DNA of 64,000 bases. It comes from SABY01 sp964523795. GTDB lineage: Bacteria > Bacteroidota > Bacteroidia > Bacteroidales > 4484-276. The stretch is from positions 1 to 64,000 of the forward strand of contig CAZGAO010000011.1 in NCBI GenBank assembly GCA_964523795.1, in the 5' to 3' direction. Numbering within the stretch: position 1 is the stretch's first letter; each line of letters begins with the position of its first letter. The notes beneath the pieces were generated by a model. The model made no database searches and was not told where the DNA came from. It saw only the letters and a program-made list of their open reading frames with translations. Below, piece by piece: positions 35,601 through 42,467 of this stretch. The position numbers and the translations under genes are program-made.

Positions 35601-36576
35601 CCCGGCTCGAAGTGGGTAAGCCGGTAACTTGTGTGAAGCTCTCGCCACCGTTGGTCGATTTGTAAAATTTTTGGGTACAAGCATACACAATGTCGGGGTC
35701 GCCGGGTTTGAATTCCATGTCATCGATGTCGCCACCCTGCACATTGTACCAGCTATCACCGGCATCGATAGTTTTGTAAACGCCATTGGTGGTGGCGGCA
35801 AAAAGAATATCCGGATTTTCGGGGTTGATAATCAATTTGGAAATGGTTCGGTTTTGCCCAATGCTCCAGTCCAGTCCGGTCAGCTCCCAGGTGTAACCGC
35901 CGTCCATCGATTTCAGCACGCCGATACTGTAGTTGTCGTTGGCATCCTTGTCGCCGGTGCCGATATAAATAATATCAGTATCCACAGGATGGATGGCAAT
36001 GGCCGAAACGCCCATAACAGGCAGATCATCGGTAAGCACTTCCCAGTTTTCGCCCTCATCGGTGGTTTTCCACAAACCGCCGGATGGCGCACCCACGTAA
36101 ACGGTCATCGAATCGAAGGGGTCGAGGGCGATAACATTGATTCGGCCAATGCCCGGATTCCAGTGTCCGGTAATATTTTTCCAGGTATCTGGTCCCAGTG
36201 TTGTCCAATTGGCTTTGGGCGCATTATCTTTTTTAGGATTGCTCTTGCGGTATTGCATGGTTTCGTTCCAAACACTTGCATGGTCGAGGCGCTGGCCTGT
36301 TGGGAAAACGCGAGGCTGCATAAAATGCTCCCAGCGTTTAAACTGTTTCCAGCCGCTGCCCTTGCCCGTAGGTTTGCCATCAAAGTAGGTGGTGAAGGCT
36401 TTTTGTACTTCATAAAAGTTGACCGACACATCCTGCATCATATCCACCCAATGGGGGTTTTCGGAATAATCCACTGCGGTGACTTGCTGTGTAGTTTGTT
36501 GAGTGCTTTGCGCCTGAAGGAAGGAAATGCCCAAAATCAGGCTAATTACGAGAGAGAATAAAAATTTCTGTTTCAT
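32608..36576 (-). CDS. Secreted BNR/sortilin-type beta-propeller protein with T9SS sorting domain
   Basis: This 1322-residue protein has a signal peptide (about 1-22). A long region (about 90-760) of repeated blades follows with BNR/VPS10-like motifs such as WKTTDEGENWEVL, YKTIDAGDSWYNV and YRTMDGGNTWDNI. Then come beta-sandwich domains, a MAM/concanavalin-like part (DFESGDFSNYSWEF) and a T9SS C-terminal domain with FlgD-like ISWDGKDDKGAKLAEGLYFY, ending GRILLNR. Such proteins are secreted propellers; some are glycosidases, but I see no catalytic signature. ATG 36576 is used because the signal peptide starts there; the ATG 108 bp upstream adds non-signal sequence. Confidence 0.85.
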   Translation of the reverse strand: MKQKFLFSLVISLILGISFLQAQSTQQTTQQVTAVDYSENPHWVDMMQDVSVNFYEVQKAFTTYFDGKPTGKGSGWKQFKRWEHFMQPRVFPTGQRLDHASVWNETMQYRKSNPKKDNAPKANWTTLGPDTWKNITGHWNPGIGRINVIALDPFDSMTVYVGAPSGGLWKTTDEGENWEVLTDDLPVMGVSAIAIHPVDTDIIYIGTGDKDANDNYSIGVLKSMDGGYTWELTGLDWSIGQNRTISKLIINPENPDILFAATTNGVYKTIDAGDSWYNVQGGDIDDMEFKPGDPDIVYACTQKFYKSTNGGESFTQVTGLPTSSRAQIAVSDANPNYVYFFSYQSGIYRSENSGNTFSQRSTEPNQGSQGWYDLAFAVSHTNAEEVHLGEINTWRSMNGGQNWTKTTDWQWGNSLGYTHCDIHEMVFYGGTLYVGSDGLVSKSTDHGNTWINFTEGISIRQFYRIAGSKTNPYKLMGGSQDNGTSVYTNDHWHEWLGADGMECAVDHTNENIVYGTSQNGTFYKSTNGGNFGSVNVNQPGGGSWVTPFVMHPQDPQILYVGLQNVRKTTNGMNSWTTISSLGSGYIKNMYIAESNPDFLYVSKDETLYRTMDGGNTWDNISSGLPNLFITYIAVHPLDPEIVAVSLSGFSNNQKVFISYDAGESWENFSDMLPNLPANCVIFHKDENMGMYVGMDVGIFYRDNSMDAWESFYEGLPNVIVNELEIHYEAGKIRAGTYGRGLWEADLHPVVPVDLSTTFAVKAGDDDLIEFGETVFLDVQLKNNMDVAAEDINMSISFPSEYITMLDSIQAFGTIAAGDSLLIEDAFSFAVSSDVPDDYPIILITSIASDLDVWDGQIKLNAYSPIVAPGNIVIDDGGNGILDPGETAEVLITVNNVGGTSAESILLDISTINPFVSISNNSFTLDMLEAGGSAEIAFELVVDESVPTGHVIHFDLDISANGGYLNPTNFGLTIGTIFEDFESGDFSNYSWEFDGNANWIIDGSNAQEGIYSARSGNVSDNESSVLLLEMEVLSEGEISFYKKVSSENDPDGASYDYMAFYIDDDEQSRWDGEIGWSQQSYAVGAGMHTFKWIYSKDPAVSSGDDCAWVDYIVLPPVDNGLPFLFINQEIIETTMAPNQNLTDTLVIANIGGGNLDFTIEINNPVDWLNFNPTNGSLNGGELAEVELTFNTADMGAGTYYCAILVTDNLNGETEIPVTLVVDPSIGFPEINTQSSPVSVYPNPFTNETNISFYLKESSKVTLEIYNTNGEKVASLINHQEKARGLHRISWDGKDDKGAKLAEGLYFYRLNAGEEFSGRILLNR

Positions 36577-36719
36577 CTGTTGGTGAGTTTTGTAGTAAAA
36601 TGCAGTTATTAAATTTGAATTAAAAAATTGAGCCGCTAAATTAGATAAATAATAACAATGGTCGATATCATCGAGAGAGACCATAGCCTTTAAAGTATTA
36701 TTGTGGTATGATTTAAAAT

Positions 36720-37133
36720 TTAGTTCCGGATGCTATTCAAAAATTCATCCGGTGTCATCACCGGTTTTTCAGATTTTTTAAAATCCTTAACATTTCTCGT
36801 AATGATTATTTCACATCCTGCTCTTAAAGCACTATAATACTGTAATGAATCCTCAAGATCAGAGAAATCTGAATTTAGCCCCTTCTCTATTATTAGTCCA
36901 TCAAGTTCACATATTTCGGATAATATTTTGAATTTTCTTAATTTGTCCTTCGTTTTTTCCAGGCCATAATATTTTGTCAGAAAATAACTTATTGTAGCAT
37001 AAGACAAGGCTGATACTATTATCTTTAATTTTCTTTCATCAGCAAGGCTTGCAATCTTTGCAGCAGAAGTATAAAACGGATCGCGCTCGCCCAACAAATC
37101 AAACATCACATTTGTATCTAAAAATACCTTCAT
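36720..37133 (-). CDS. PIN-domain nuclease (toxin)
   Basis: The 137-residue PIN domain has the acidic residues of the family: DTNVMFDLLGERD at the N terminus (Asp6, Asp11 region), DLEDSLQYYSAL and TRNVKDF near the C terminus. PIN toxins of VapC type cut RNA. The partner gene lies 2 bp upstream on the same strand, an operon typical of type II toxin-antitoxin modules. Confidence 0.88.
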   Translation of the reverse strand: MKVFLDTNVMFDLLGERDPFYTSAAKIASLADERKLKIIVSALSYATISYFLTKYYGLEKTKDKLRKFKILSEICELDGLIIEKGLNSDFSDLEDSLQYYSALRAGCEIIITRNVKDFKKSEKPVMTPDEFLNSIRN

Positions 37134-37135
37134 AT

Positions 37136-37393
37136 TTATTTATGTTTTTCTTCGAGGTGTTGCAGCCTATCAGATTTATAATCCAGATCGGCAGGAATTT
37201 TTATGCCAACAGACATACTTTTAACGAAAGGAGAAATTTCAATATCTGATTCATCCTTATTTGCGTCCCGTATGATTAGTGATTTGAGATAAGACTCAAT
37301 AATTTTTGACAAACTTTTTTGTTGTGATGAAGCGTATTGCTTTGCTTGTTCAATGACAAACTTGTCCAGTTTTAATGTGAGTTTTGTGTCCAT
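37136..37393 (-). CDS. Antitoxin of the PIN pair (DUF6364-like)
   Basis: The 85-residue protein starts with a ribbon-helix-helix pattern (KLTLKLDKFVIEQAKQYASS, then SLSKIIESYLKSLI), as in DUF6364/VapB-like antitoxins, followed by a tail that would wrap the PIN toxin. It is the first gene of the pair and probably represses its own promoter. Confidence 0.8.
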   Translation of the reverse strand: MDTKLTLKLDKFVIEQAKQYASSQQKSLSKIIESYLKSLIIRDANKDESDIEISPFVKSMSVGIKIPADLDYKSDRLQHLEEKHK

Positions 37394-37511
37394 AATTCAA
37401 TATTGATACGTGCAAAAATATATTTTTTAACCGTACAAGCTAAGTTTTTTTAAAAAAGCAAATCGCTGAAATTTCATCCACTACAACACCTACTGCATAT
37501 TTAACAATTTA

Positions 37512-37566
37512 TAACTTACAAATTGTAAGTTACAATTTGTAAGTTACGTTTTGTTACTTATCTTTG
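37512..37566 (+). promoter_or_regulatory. Palindromic operator array and promoter of the ATPase gene
   Basis: A perfect 10-bp inverted repeat with one central base, TAACTTACAA-A-TTGTAAGTTA, spans 37512-37532. A third half-site TTGTAAGTTA follows at 37537-37546, and a degenerate one, TTGTTACTTA, at 37551-37560. The last merges into TATCTTTG at 37559-37566, a perfect -7 box whose start point would fall at or next to the ATG at 37573. A dimeric repressor bound here would cover the promoter. Confidence 0.75.
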
Positions 37567-37572
37567 CAGGCT

Positions 37573-38703
37573 ATGAGTAATAATCCATTTCCAACAACGC
37601 ACTATTTAGGCGGAGAAACCTTTTGCAACAGGGAGTTAGAATGTAAATCCATCATCTCAAATATCAATAGCGGAAATTCTACCACGCTTACTGCCGTTAG
37701 AAGAATGGGCAAAACAGGGCTGATATTTCATACTTTTGAGTTGTTAAAGGATGAGGTTTTGACCATTTATGCCGATATTTTGGCCACAAACGACAAGCTG
37801 GATTTTGTAAATACCTTATCCACGGCAATCATCAATACGGCACCCCAAAAATCTTCGCTTGGAAAAAAATTGTGGAATTTTATAAAATCGCTAAGACCAG
37901 TAATCAGTTTCGATGCGCTTACCGGAAATCCCCAGGTAAGTATTACCGGATCGGAAACAAAGGCGGAAAAAGACATCCACGCGCTCTTGAGTTTTCTCAA
38001 CGGGCTTGAAGTTAAAGTGGTGATTGCCATCGATGAGTTTCAGCAGATACTTGAATATCCAAAGCCAAACATGGATGCCTGGCTGCGTTCGGTAATACAA
38101 ACCCTGCCCAATATTGTATTTATATTTTCGGGCAGCCAGCGTCATTTAATTACCAAACTTTTTGCTGACCCCGGAAGACCATTTTATCGGAGTAGCCAAA
38201 TTTTACATTTTGGGAGTATCCAGCGCGAAACCTATCAGCAATTTATTGTTTATCAATTTGAAAGATATAAGCGCAAAATGCCACTTGACCTGGCCGGGAC
38301 GATTTGGGACTGGGCATCGGGACACACCTACTATGTTCAGCTTTTGTGCAACCGTTTGTTCGCGAATTGCGGAAAGCAAATATCAGAGCTGGATATAAAT
38401 AATACTATTGTAAAGATTTTGCGAGAGCAGGAAATTGTGTTTTTTCAATATCGCGAATTGCTTACCAAACCTCAATGGAATTTGTTAAAGGCCATAGGCA
38501 TCGAAGATGTTGTAAGTTCGCCAACAGCATCCGATTTTATCAACAAGCATCAACTGGGTAGTTCGGCAACCATACTGCGCTCGTTAAATGCCTTGGAAAC
38601 CAAAGAAATGATTTACAAGGACAGCGGCGAAAACGGCGAAAAGAATTACCGGGTTTACGACGTTTTGCTCCGACGGTGGATGCAGGCAAAGTTCCGGGTT
38701 TAG
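37573..38703 (+). CDS. Archaeal-type AAA ATPase of unknown role
   Basis: The 376-residue STAND/AAA-like ATPase belongs to the PF01637-type group. It has an N-terminal strand with FCNRELECKSI, the P-loop-like VRRMGKTGLIFH (about 41-52; here GKTG rather than GKT/S), VVIAIDEFQQIL as Walker B (about 148-159) and FIFSGSQRHLI as sensor 1. A winged-helix-like C-terminal region follows (AIGIEDVVSSPTASDFINKH, then GENGEKNYRVYDVLLRRWM). The role of these ATPases in Bacteroidota is poorly known. The promoter has a striking operator. No partner nuclease gene follows directly. ATG 37573 is preferred over TTG 37564, which lies within the -7 box. Confidence 0.8.
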   Translation: MSNNPFPTTHYLGGETFCNRELECKSIISNINSGNSTTLTAVRRMGKTGLIFHTFELLKDEVLTIYADILATNDKLDFVNTLSTAIINTAPQKSSLGKKLWNFIKSLRPVISFDALTGNPQVSITGSETKAEKDIHALLSFLNGLEVKVVIAIDEFQQILEYPKPNMDAWLRSVIQTLPNIVFIFSGSQRHLITKLFADPGRPFYRSSQILHFGSIQRETYQQFIVYQFERYKRKMPLDLAGTIWDWASGHTYYVQLLCNRLFANCGKQISELDINNTIVKILREQEIVFFQYRELLTKPQWNLLKAIGIEDVVSSPTASDFINKHQLGSSATILRSLNALETKEMIYKDSGENGEKNYRVYDVLLRRWMQAKFRV

Positions 38704-38725
38704 CAGATAGTTCTCAGCCTAAAGC

Positions 38726-38820
38726 GGCCAGTGAGCTTGTCGAACTGCAGTCCACAGTATTCAGTCCTGAACGGCCAGTTGGCCAGTGAGCTTGTCGAAC
38801 TGGAGCTTGTAGAACTGCAG
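38726..38820. repeat. Short direct repeats after the ATPase gene
   Basis: A 22-nt unit beginning GGCCAGTGAGCTTGTCGAAC occurs at 38726-38747 and again, identical, at 38781-38802. A shorter version, GAGCTTGTAGAACTGCAG, follows at 38803-38820. The rest of 38821-38915 is AT-rich. Confidence 0.8.
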
Positions 38821-38915
38821 TTTGCAAATGGCATTAATTTAAATTTTTGCAGTCTATGAACTGCAATTTTATTTAATTAAACCGTTGGTAAAATGTATGG
38901 AATATTACTTGGCAG

Positions 38916-39239
38916 TTATGAAATGTATTTCAATAAATCAATGATATAGTTTTCGGGAATGTCCTCCTGCTCTGATTTATCGTAGATCGAAAGCAGGTAA
39001 ACAGCAGATCGAGTCATTTTTAAATGGGTAATAATTCTTGCACCTCCCGATTTCCCTTTCCCTTTGCTGGCAATAGTGATCCTGATTTTATAACAATTGT
39101 TCCCCAAGGGTATTCCTTTTTCTGGGTTTTCTTTTAGTATCAGTAAGAAATTAGAAAAATCCTTTTTGAAGGACGGGAATTTTTTCGACAAACGTTTGAC
39201 TTGTTTGTCAAATGGTGGTATGGTGTAAACATTATAGCT
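38916..39239 (-). CDS. RelE/ParE-type toxin
   Basis: The 107-residue protein has the RelE-like fold: IPPFDKQVKRLSKKFPSFKK as the N-terminal helices, NCYKIRITIASKGKGKSGGAR as the strand with basic residues, and VYLLSIYDKSEQEDI near the end. It is a probable ribosome-dependent mRNA endonuclease or gyrase inhibitor. ATG 39239 lies inside the end of the antitoxin gene (8-bp overlap), so translation is probably coupled; an alternative ATG is at 39251. Confidence 0.85.
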   Translation of the reverse strand, partial: SYNVYTIPPFDKQVKRLSKKFPSFKKDFSNFLLILKENPEKGIPLGNNCYKIRITIASKGKGKSGGARIITHLKMTRSAVYLLSIYDKSEQEDIPENYIIDLLKYIS

Positions 39240-39438
39240 CATCGAGAACATCTTCCACCGGGCGTGGAGCCAACTTTCCTTCGCTAACTAAGTTCATGTT
39301 TTCAACAGCTTCTTTTAATTCTTCCAATACGTTCGCATAGTAAGGGGTAAGCGGTTTGGCCTTCACATATTTGAAGTTTTTCAAAAGCTCCAAAATAAAT
39401 GGAGCTTTTTGATCCTGTATTTCCAGTAATAATTTCAT
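39232..39438 (-). CDS. Antitoxin of the RelE-type pair
   Basis: The 68-residue product is helical and acidic (ILELLKNFKYVKAKPLTPYY, then LEELKEAVENMNLVSEG) and ends PVEDVLDEL. It is the type that accompanies RelE-like toxins in Bacteroidota. Its last codons, GATGAGCTATAA, contain the toxin start. Confidence 0.75.
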   Translation of the reverse strand: MKLLLEIQDQKAPFILELLKNFKYVKAKPLTPYYANVLEELKEAVENMNLVSEGKLAPRPVEDVLDEL

Positions 39439-39483
39439 AAAATGAATAAAATTTTATTGGCAAAGATAATAAAAATAAAACCT

Positions 39484-39663
39484 ATGGAAATTCCCAAATC
39501 CGGCGATTTTATTATCGATGGGAAAGTTACATTTGAAATTGGCGGAAAGAACAAATCGTTTAAACAATTATCCGGCGTTGATCATTCTTTCCTGGCTTTG
39601 GATGATATCGAGCTGGGTTCAAACCGAACTATTCCTTTATGGCTGTTTGGTTTCTTGTACTAA
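39484..39663 (+). pseudogene. C-terminal remnant of an AAA/DUF4143-type ATPase
   Basis: MEIPKSGDFIIDGKVTFEIG followed by GKNKSFKQLSGVDHSFLALD and IPLWLFGFLY is the last about 60 residues of the Bacteroidota AAA_14/DUF4143 ATPase family, which normally exceeds 380 residues. Everything before MEIPK is missing, and the upstream sequence is the promoter region of the toxin pair. The frame opens at 39442, but that start has no family support. I therefore call it a remnant rather than a small gene. Confidence 0.8.
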
Positions 39664-39677
39664 TCTTTCAATAATTT

Positions 39678-41102
39678 CTAATCATGCCTGAGTGCCCGCA
39701 CCGGGTCGATGCGGGCGGCGCGGGCAGCGGGATAAAGGCCGGCAGCAAGGCTGATGATAATCGAAAAGGCGATGGCTCCCAGGATAAGCCAGGCCGGGAA
39801 ATAAAACAGATTGACCGGCTCCATCCCATCAGGTAATATTTGTGTGTTGACTACCAGGGTGGCCACGCGCGTTACAAGCCAGCCGAGTATAAGGCCGAAG
39901 AAAGCACCCACCAGGCCAATCACACCAACCTCTGTAAAAAATATCATACGTATTTCTTTTTCGCTGCCGCCGATGGCTTTCATAATGCCAATCTCGCGCT
40001 GTCGCTCCAGTATCGACATCACCATGGTGTTGATGATGCCCAGGCCGGCCACGATAAGAGCAATAGCCCCAACGGCTCCAAGCAGAGAATTCATAATCAG
40101 AAAAACTCTTTTGATCTCATCCAACTGATCCACGATAGAAAACACGCCCACGTTCATCGTGCGCAAGTGCTCCGCCACCGGGTCGATTTGCTGCATATTT
40201 TCCACACGCACTTGTATGGAACCATAAGTGCCGGCGTTTTTCTTGCTACCCAGCAAATCCCAGACACTCGAAAAACTCAGTTGCGGGATTTTTTGCGCCG
40301 TTCCTATCGGGATAAGTACACCTCCGCCAAAGGCACTGCGGCCAAATTCGCCTGTGCGCTTGGTTATTCCTGCAATTTCAAATTCGCTCACAGTTTCGTC
40401 AAAAGGCATATCCGGCTGGTTACGCATCATGCCAACGACCGCTCCCGGGATTTTAGAAGCATTCAGCGACAGCGATACAAGTTTTAAAGTTTTGTTGATC
40501 AGCGAATCGGGATGAACGAGTTTAAAGCCACGTGCCGAATCTTCTTTCGAAAGCTGCACGTCCTTTTCATCATCAAGCAATCGTATTTTTAGCTTTTGGA
40601 GAAACTCCTCCCTGAGGATGATCTGCCGGGCGGTGTCGCTGGTAAAAAAACTACCGGCCAGTAAATCATCAAAGGGCTTAAACGCTCCCATCGCGGAGGG
40701 CATGGCCTGAACCTTGGTAGTTGCGGAATCGTTCATGAGAGCAACTCTTGCCGGGAATTCCAGGTTGGGATAGGCGATCTTAACGCCAGGAATATTTTTG
40801 ATTTCCTGCAAAAGCGAATCGGTAAGCGGAATGCTTTCCTGTTTTAAAGCGTTTGCCATTTCGGCAACATTGCCCGAAGCAATATCTTCGAGCTTAATAT
40901 CTTTTGGTGTAACAGTTATGCTGGTAAACAAGTCGTTGGCCGCGAAGGCATCGGTAATATTTTTCTGCATCCCGGTGCCAAACGACACCATCGAGGTCAA
41001 TGCGGCAATTCCGATAATTACTCCAAGTGTGGTAAGGAAGGTGCGCAATTTGGTGCGGCGCAGGTTGGCAAAGGCCAGCAAAATCATGTCGCTTATATTC
41101 AT
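39678..41102 (-). CDS. ABC transporter permease (MacB/FtsX type)
   Basis: The 474-residue inner-membrane protein has an N-terminal helix (LRTFLTTLGVIIGIAALTSM), a large periplasmic domain (about 45-330) and three C-terminal helices (LGAVGAIALIVAGLGIINTM, IMKAIGGSEKEIRMIFFTEV region, FPAWLILGAIAFSIIISLA). It ends with the FtsX motif ARAARIDPVRALRHD. It works with the ATPase upstream in export or mechanotransmission of envelope substrates. The start overlaps the ATPase stop by 4 bp. Confidence 0.92.
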   Translation of the reverse strand: MNISDMILLAFANLRRTKLRTFLTTLGVIIGIAALTSMVSFGTGMQKNITDAFAANDLFTSITVTPKDIKLEDIASGNVAEMANALKQESIPLTDSLLQEIKNIPGVKIAYPNLEFPARVALMNDSATTKVQAMPSAMGAFKPFDDLLAGSFFTSDTARQIILREEFLQKLKIRLLDDEKDVQLSKEDSARGFKLVHPDSLINKTLKLVSLSLNASKIPGAVVGMMRNQPDMPFDETVSEFEIAGITKRTGEFGRSAFGGGVLIPIGTAQKIPQLSFSSVWDLLGSKKNAGTYGSIQVRVENMQQIDPVAEHLRTMNVGVFSIVDQLDEIKRVFLIMNSLLGAVGAIALIVAGLGIINTMVMSILERQREIGIMKAIGGSEKEIRMIFFTEVGVIGLVGAFFGLILGWLVTRVATLVVNTQILPDGMEPVNLFYFPAWLILGAIAFSIIISLAAGLYPAARAARIDPVRALRHD

Positions 41103-41797
41103 CGTGTTTCCTCCCTTTTTAGTACTTCGCTAATGCGACCATCTTTCAGTTTTACCACCAGATCCGAAACCTCTTGAGCCGTTTCCTGGTCATGGCTAAC
41201 CATGATAATCGTGATATTTTGATTTTTGTTAAGATCGAAGAGCAGATCCATAATCTCCCGGGATGTTTCGCTGTCCAGGTTTCCGGTGGGTTCGTCGGCA
41301 AGCAATACTTTGGGATTGTTGGCCAGGGCACGGGCAATGGCTACGCGCTGGGTTTCGCCGCCCGAAAGTTCATCGGGCAGATGAGAAATTCTGTCGGCCA
41401 GTCCAACTTTTTGTAGCAGACTGGTGGCGATGGCTTTGCGCTTGCTGCGCGGAACTCCGCCAAAGGTCAGTGCCAGATCCACATTTTCGAGAGCATTGCG
41501 ACTTTGGATCAGGTTGAAGGACTGGAAAATCATACCCACGGATTTCTTGCGATGTTGGGCAAGATCGGAGCGGCTCATCTGGCGCAGGTCTTTACCGTCG
41601 AATAAGATTTTCCCTTCGGTAGCGCGATCCAGTCCGCCAATTAGATTGAGCAATGTTGATTTGCCCGAACCTGATTTCCCAACGATGGAAACGAATTGTC
41701 CTTCTTTAATTTCAAGATCAATGTTGTGCAGGGCAGGGATGTCGATTTTACCTTTTCGGTAGGTTCGGCTTAGGTCGGATATAGCGATAAGTTTCAA
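41099..41797 (-). CDS. ABC transporter ATP-binding protein (MacB/LolD type)
   Basis: The 232-residue nucleotide-binding domain has the P-loop GKSGSGKSTLLN (about 39-50), the LSGGETQRVAIARAL signature (about 144-158), Walker B VLLADEPTGNLDS (about 163-175) and an H-loop MVSHD. The YRKGKIDIPALHNIDLEI start and GNLDS are typical of the MacB/LolD/FtsE group. It is the first gene of the pair; the permease follows with a 4-bp overlap. No membrane-fusion protein is encoded here. Confidence 0.94.
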   Translation of the reverse strand: MKLIAISDLSRTYRKGKIDIPALHNIDLEIKEGQFVSIVGKSGSGKSTLLNLIGGLDRATEGKILFDGKDLRQMSRSDLAQHRKKSVGMIFQSFNLIQSRNALENVDLALTFGGVPRSKRKAIATSLLQKVGLADRISHLPDELSGGETQRVAIARALANNPKVLLADEPTGNLDSETSREIMDLLFDLNKNQNITIIMVSHDQETAQEVSDLVVKLKDGRISEVLKREETR

Positions 41798-41933
41798 AAT
41801 ACTAATTTAGTTTGATTGATTAAACGAATCATTTTAAACTTCATTACAACAATATTAAAACTTACAAGAATATCAAGCGCAACATTAATACACAATAATT
41901 GTTTTTATTTTTGTAATCACAAACTAATAATGA

Positions 41934-42152
41934 ATGAAAAGAGAATTCACAGCAATAATTGAAGAAGCCCCGGAAGGCGGTTATTGGGCTTGGTGTCCTG
42001 AAATATCAGGAGCTAATGGACAAGGGGAAACTGTAGATGAAACCAGGGAGAATCTTAAGGAAGCAATTAAATTAATCCTTGAAGACAAATTGGAGGATTA
42101 CAGCAGGGGTTTAGCTGATAATGCAATTATTGAAACTATCGCTGTTGAATGA
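41934..42152 (+). CDS. hicB: HicB-type antitoxin
   Basis: The 72-residue protein has the HicB partial RNase H-like fold: FTAIIEEAPEGGYWAWCPEI, then GANGQGETVDETRENLKEAI, then LILEDKL. It lacks a DNA-binding tail, so autoregulation is uncertain. It precedes the hicA-type toxin gene, whose ATG overlaps its stop codon (ATGA). Confidence 0.9.
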   Translation: MKREFTAIIEEAPEGGYWAWCPEISGANGQGETVDETRENLKEAIKLILEDKLEDYSRGLADNAIIETIAVE

Positions 42153-42328
42153 AAAGAAATCTACTTGAAAAAAAGCTACGAATGGCCGGGTGTTACTTAA
42201 AAAGGGAAGGGGCCAGTCATTCACTTTGGATTAATCCAAAATCCGGAATTATTGAAGCTGTTCCAAGGCATACAGACGTAAAAGAACATCTTGCTAAAAA
42301 AATTCTAAAAAATATGGGAGCTGAATAA
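42149..42328 (+). CDS. hicA: HicA-type mRNA interferase toxin
   Basis: This 59-residue gene reads MKRNLLEKKLRMAGCYLKRE, then GASHSLWINPKSGIIEAVPR, then HTDVKEHLAKKILKNMG. It has the dsRBD-like fold and the catalytic histidine in GASHSLW, plus the PRHTDVKEHLAKKI motif of the family. It overlaps hicB by 4 bp. The order is antitoxin first, the reverse of the common hicAB order. Confidence 0.92.
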   Translation: MKRNLLEKKLRMAGCYLKREGASHSLWINPKSGIIEAVPRHTDVKEHLAKKILKNMGAE

Positions 42329-42439
42329 AGAACTGCTGTTTTCTTTTTTTTAAATTATTATATTCAATAGTCTCACATCCCATAATAATCTACAACAACA
42401 GACTCACTCAAGTCCAGATCGTTTCTAAATTAATAAAAC

Positions 42440-42447
42440 TACCTTTG
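42440..42447 (+). promoter_or_regulatory. -7 promoter box of the DEAD-box helicase gene
   Basis: TACCTTTG matches the Bacteroidota -7 consensus and lies 20 bp before the ATG at 42468. Confidence 0.5.
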
Positions 42448-42467
42448 CCGATTTTATAAACCATTAT

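Noticed and set aside
35629..36561. 310-residue plus-strand frame
   Set aside because: It lies opposite the propeller gene, whose reading is strongly supported by repeats and signal peptide.
39442..39663. 73-residue frame as a gene in its own right
   Set aside because: Its residues match only the tail of a much longer ATPase family and its start has no family support, so it is a remnant.
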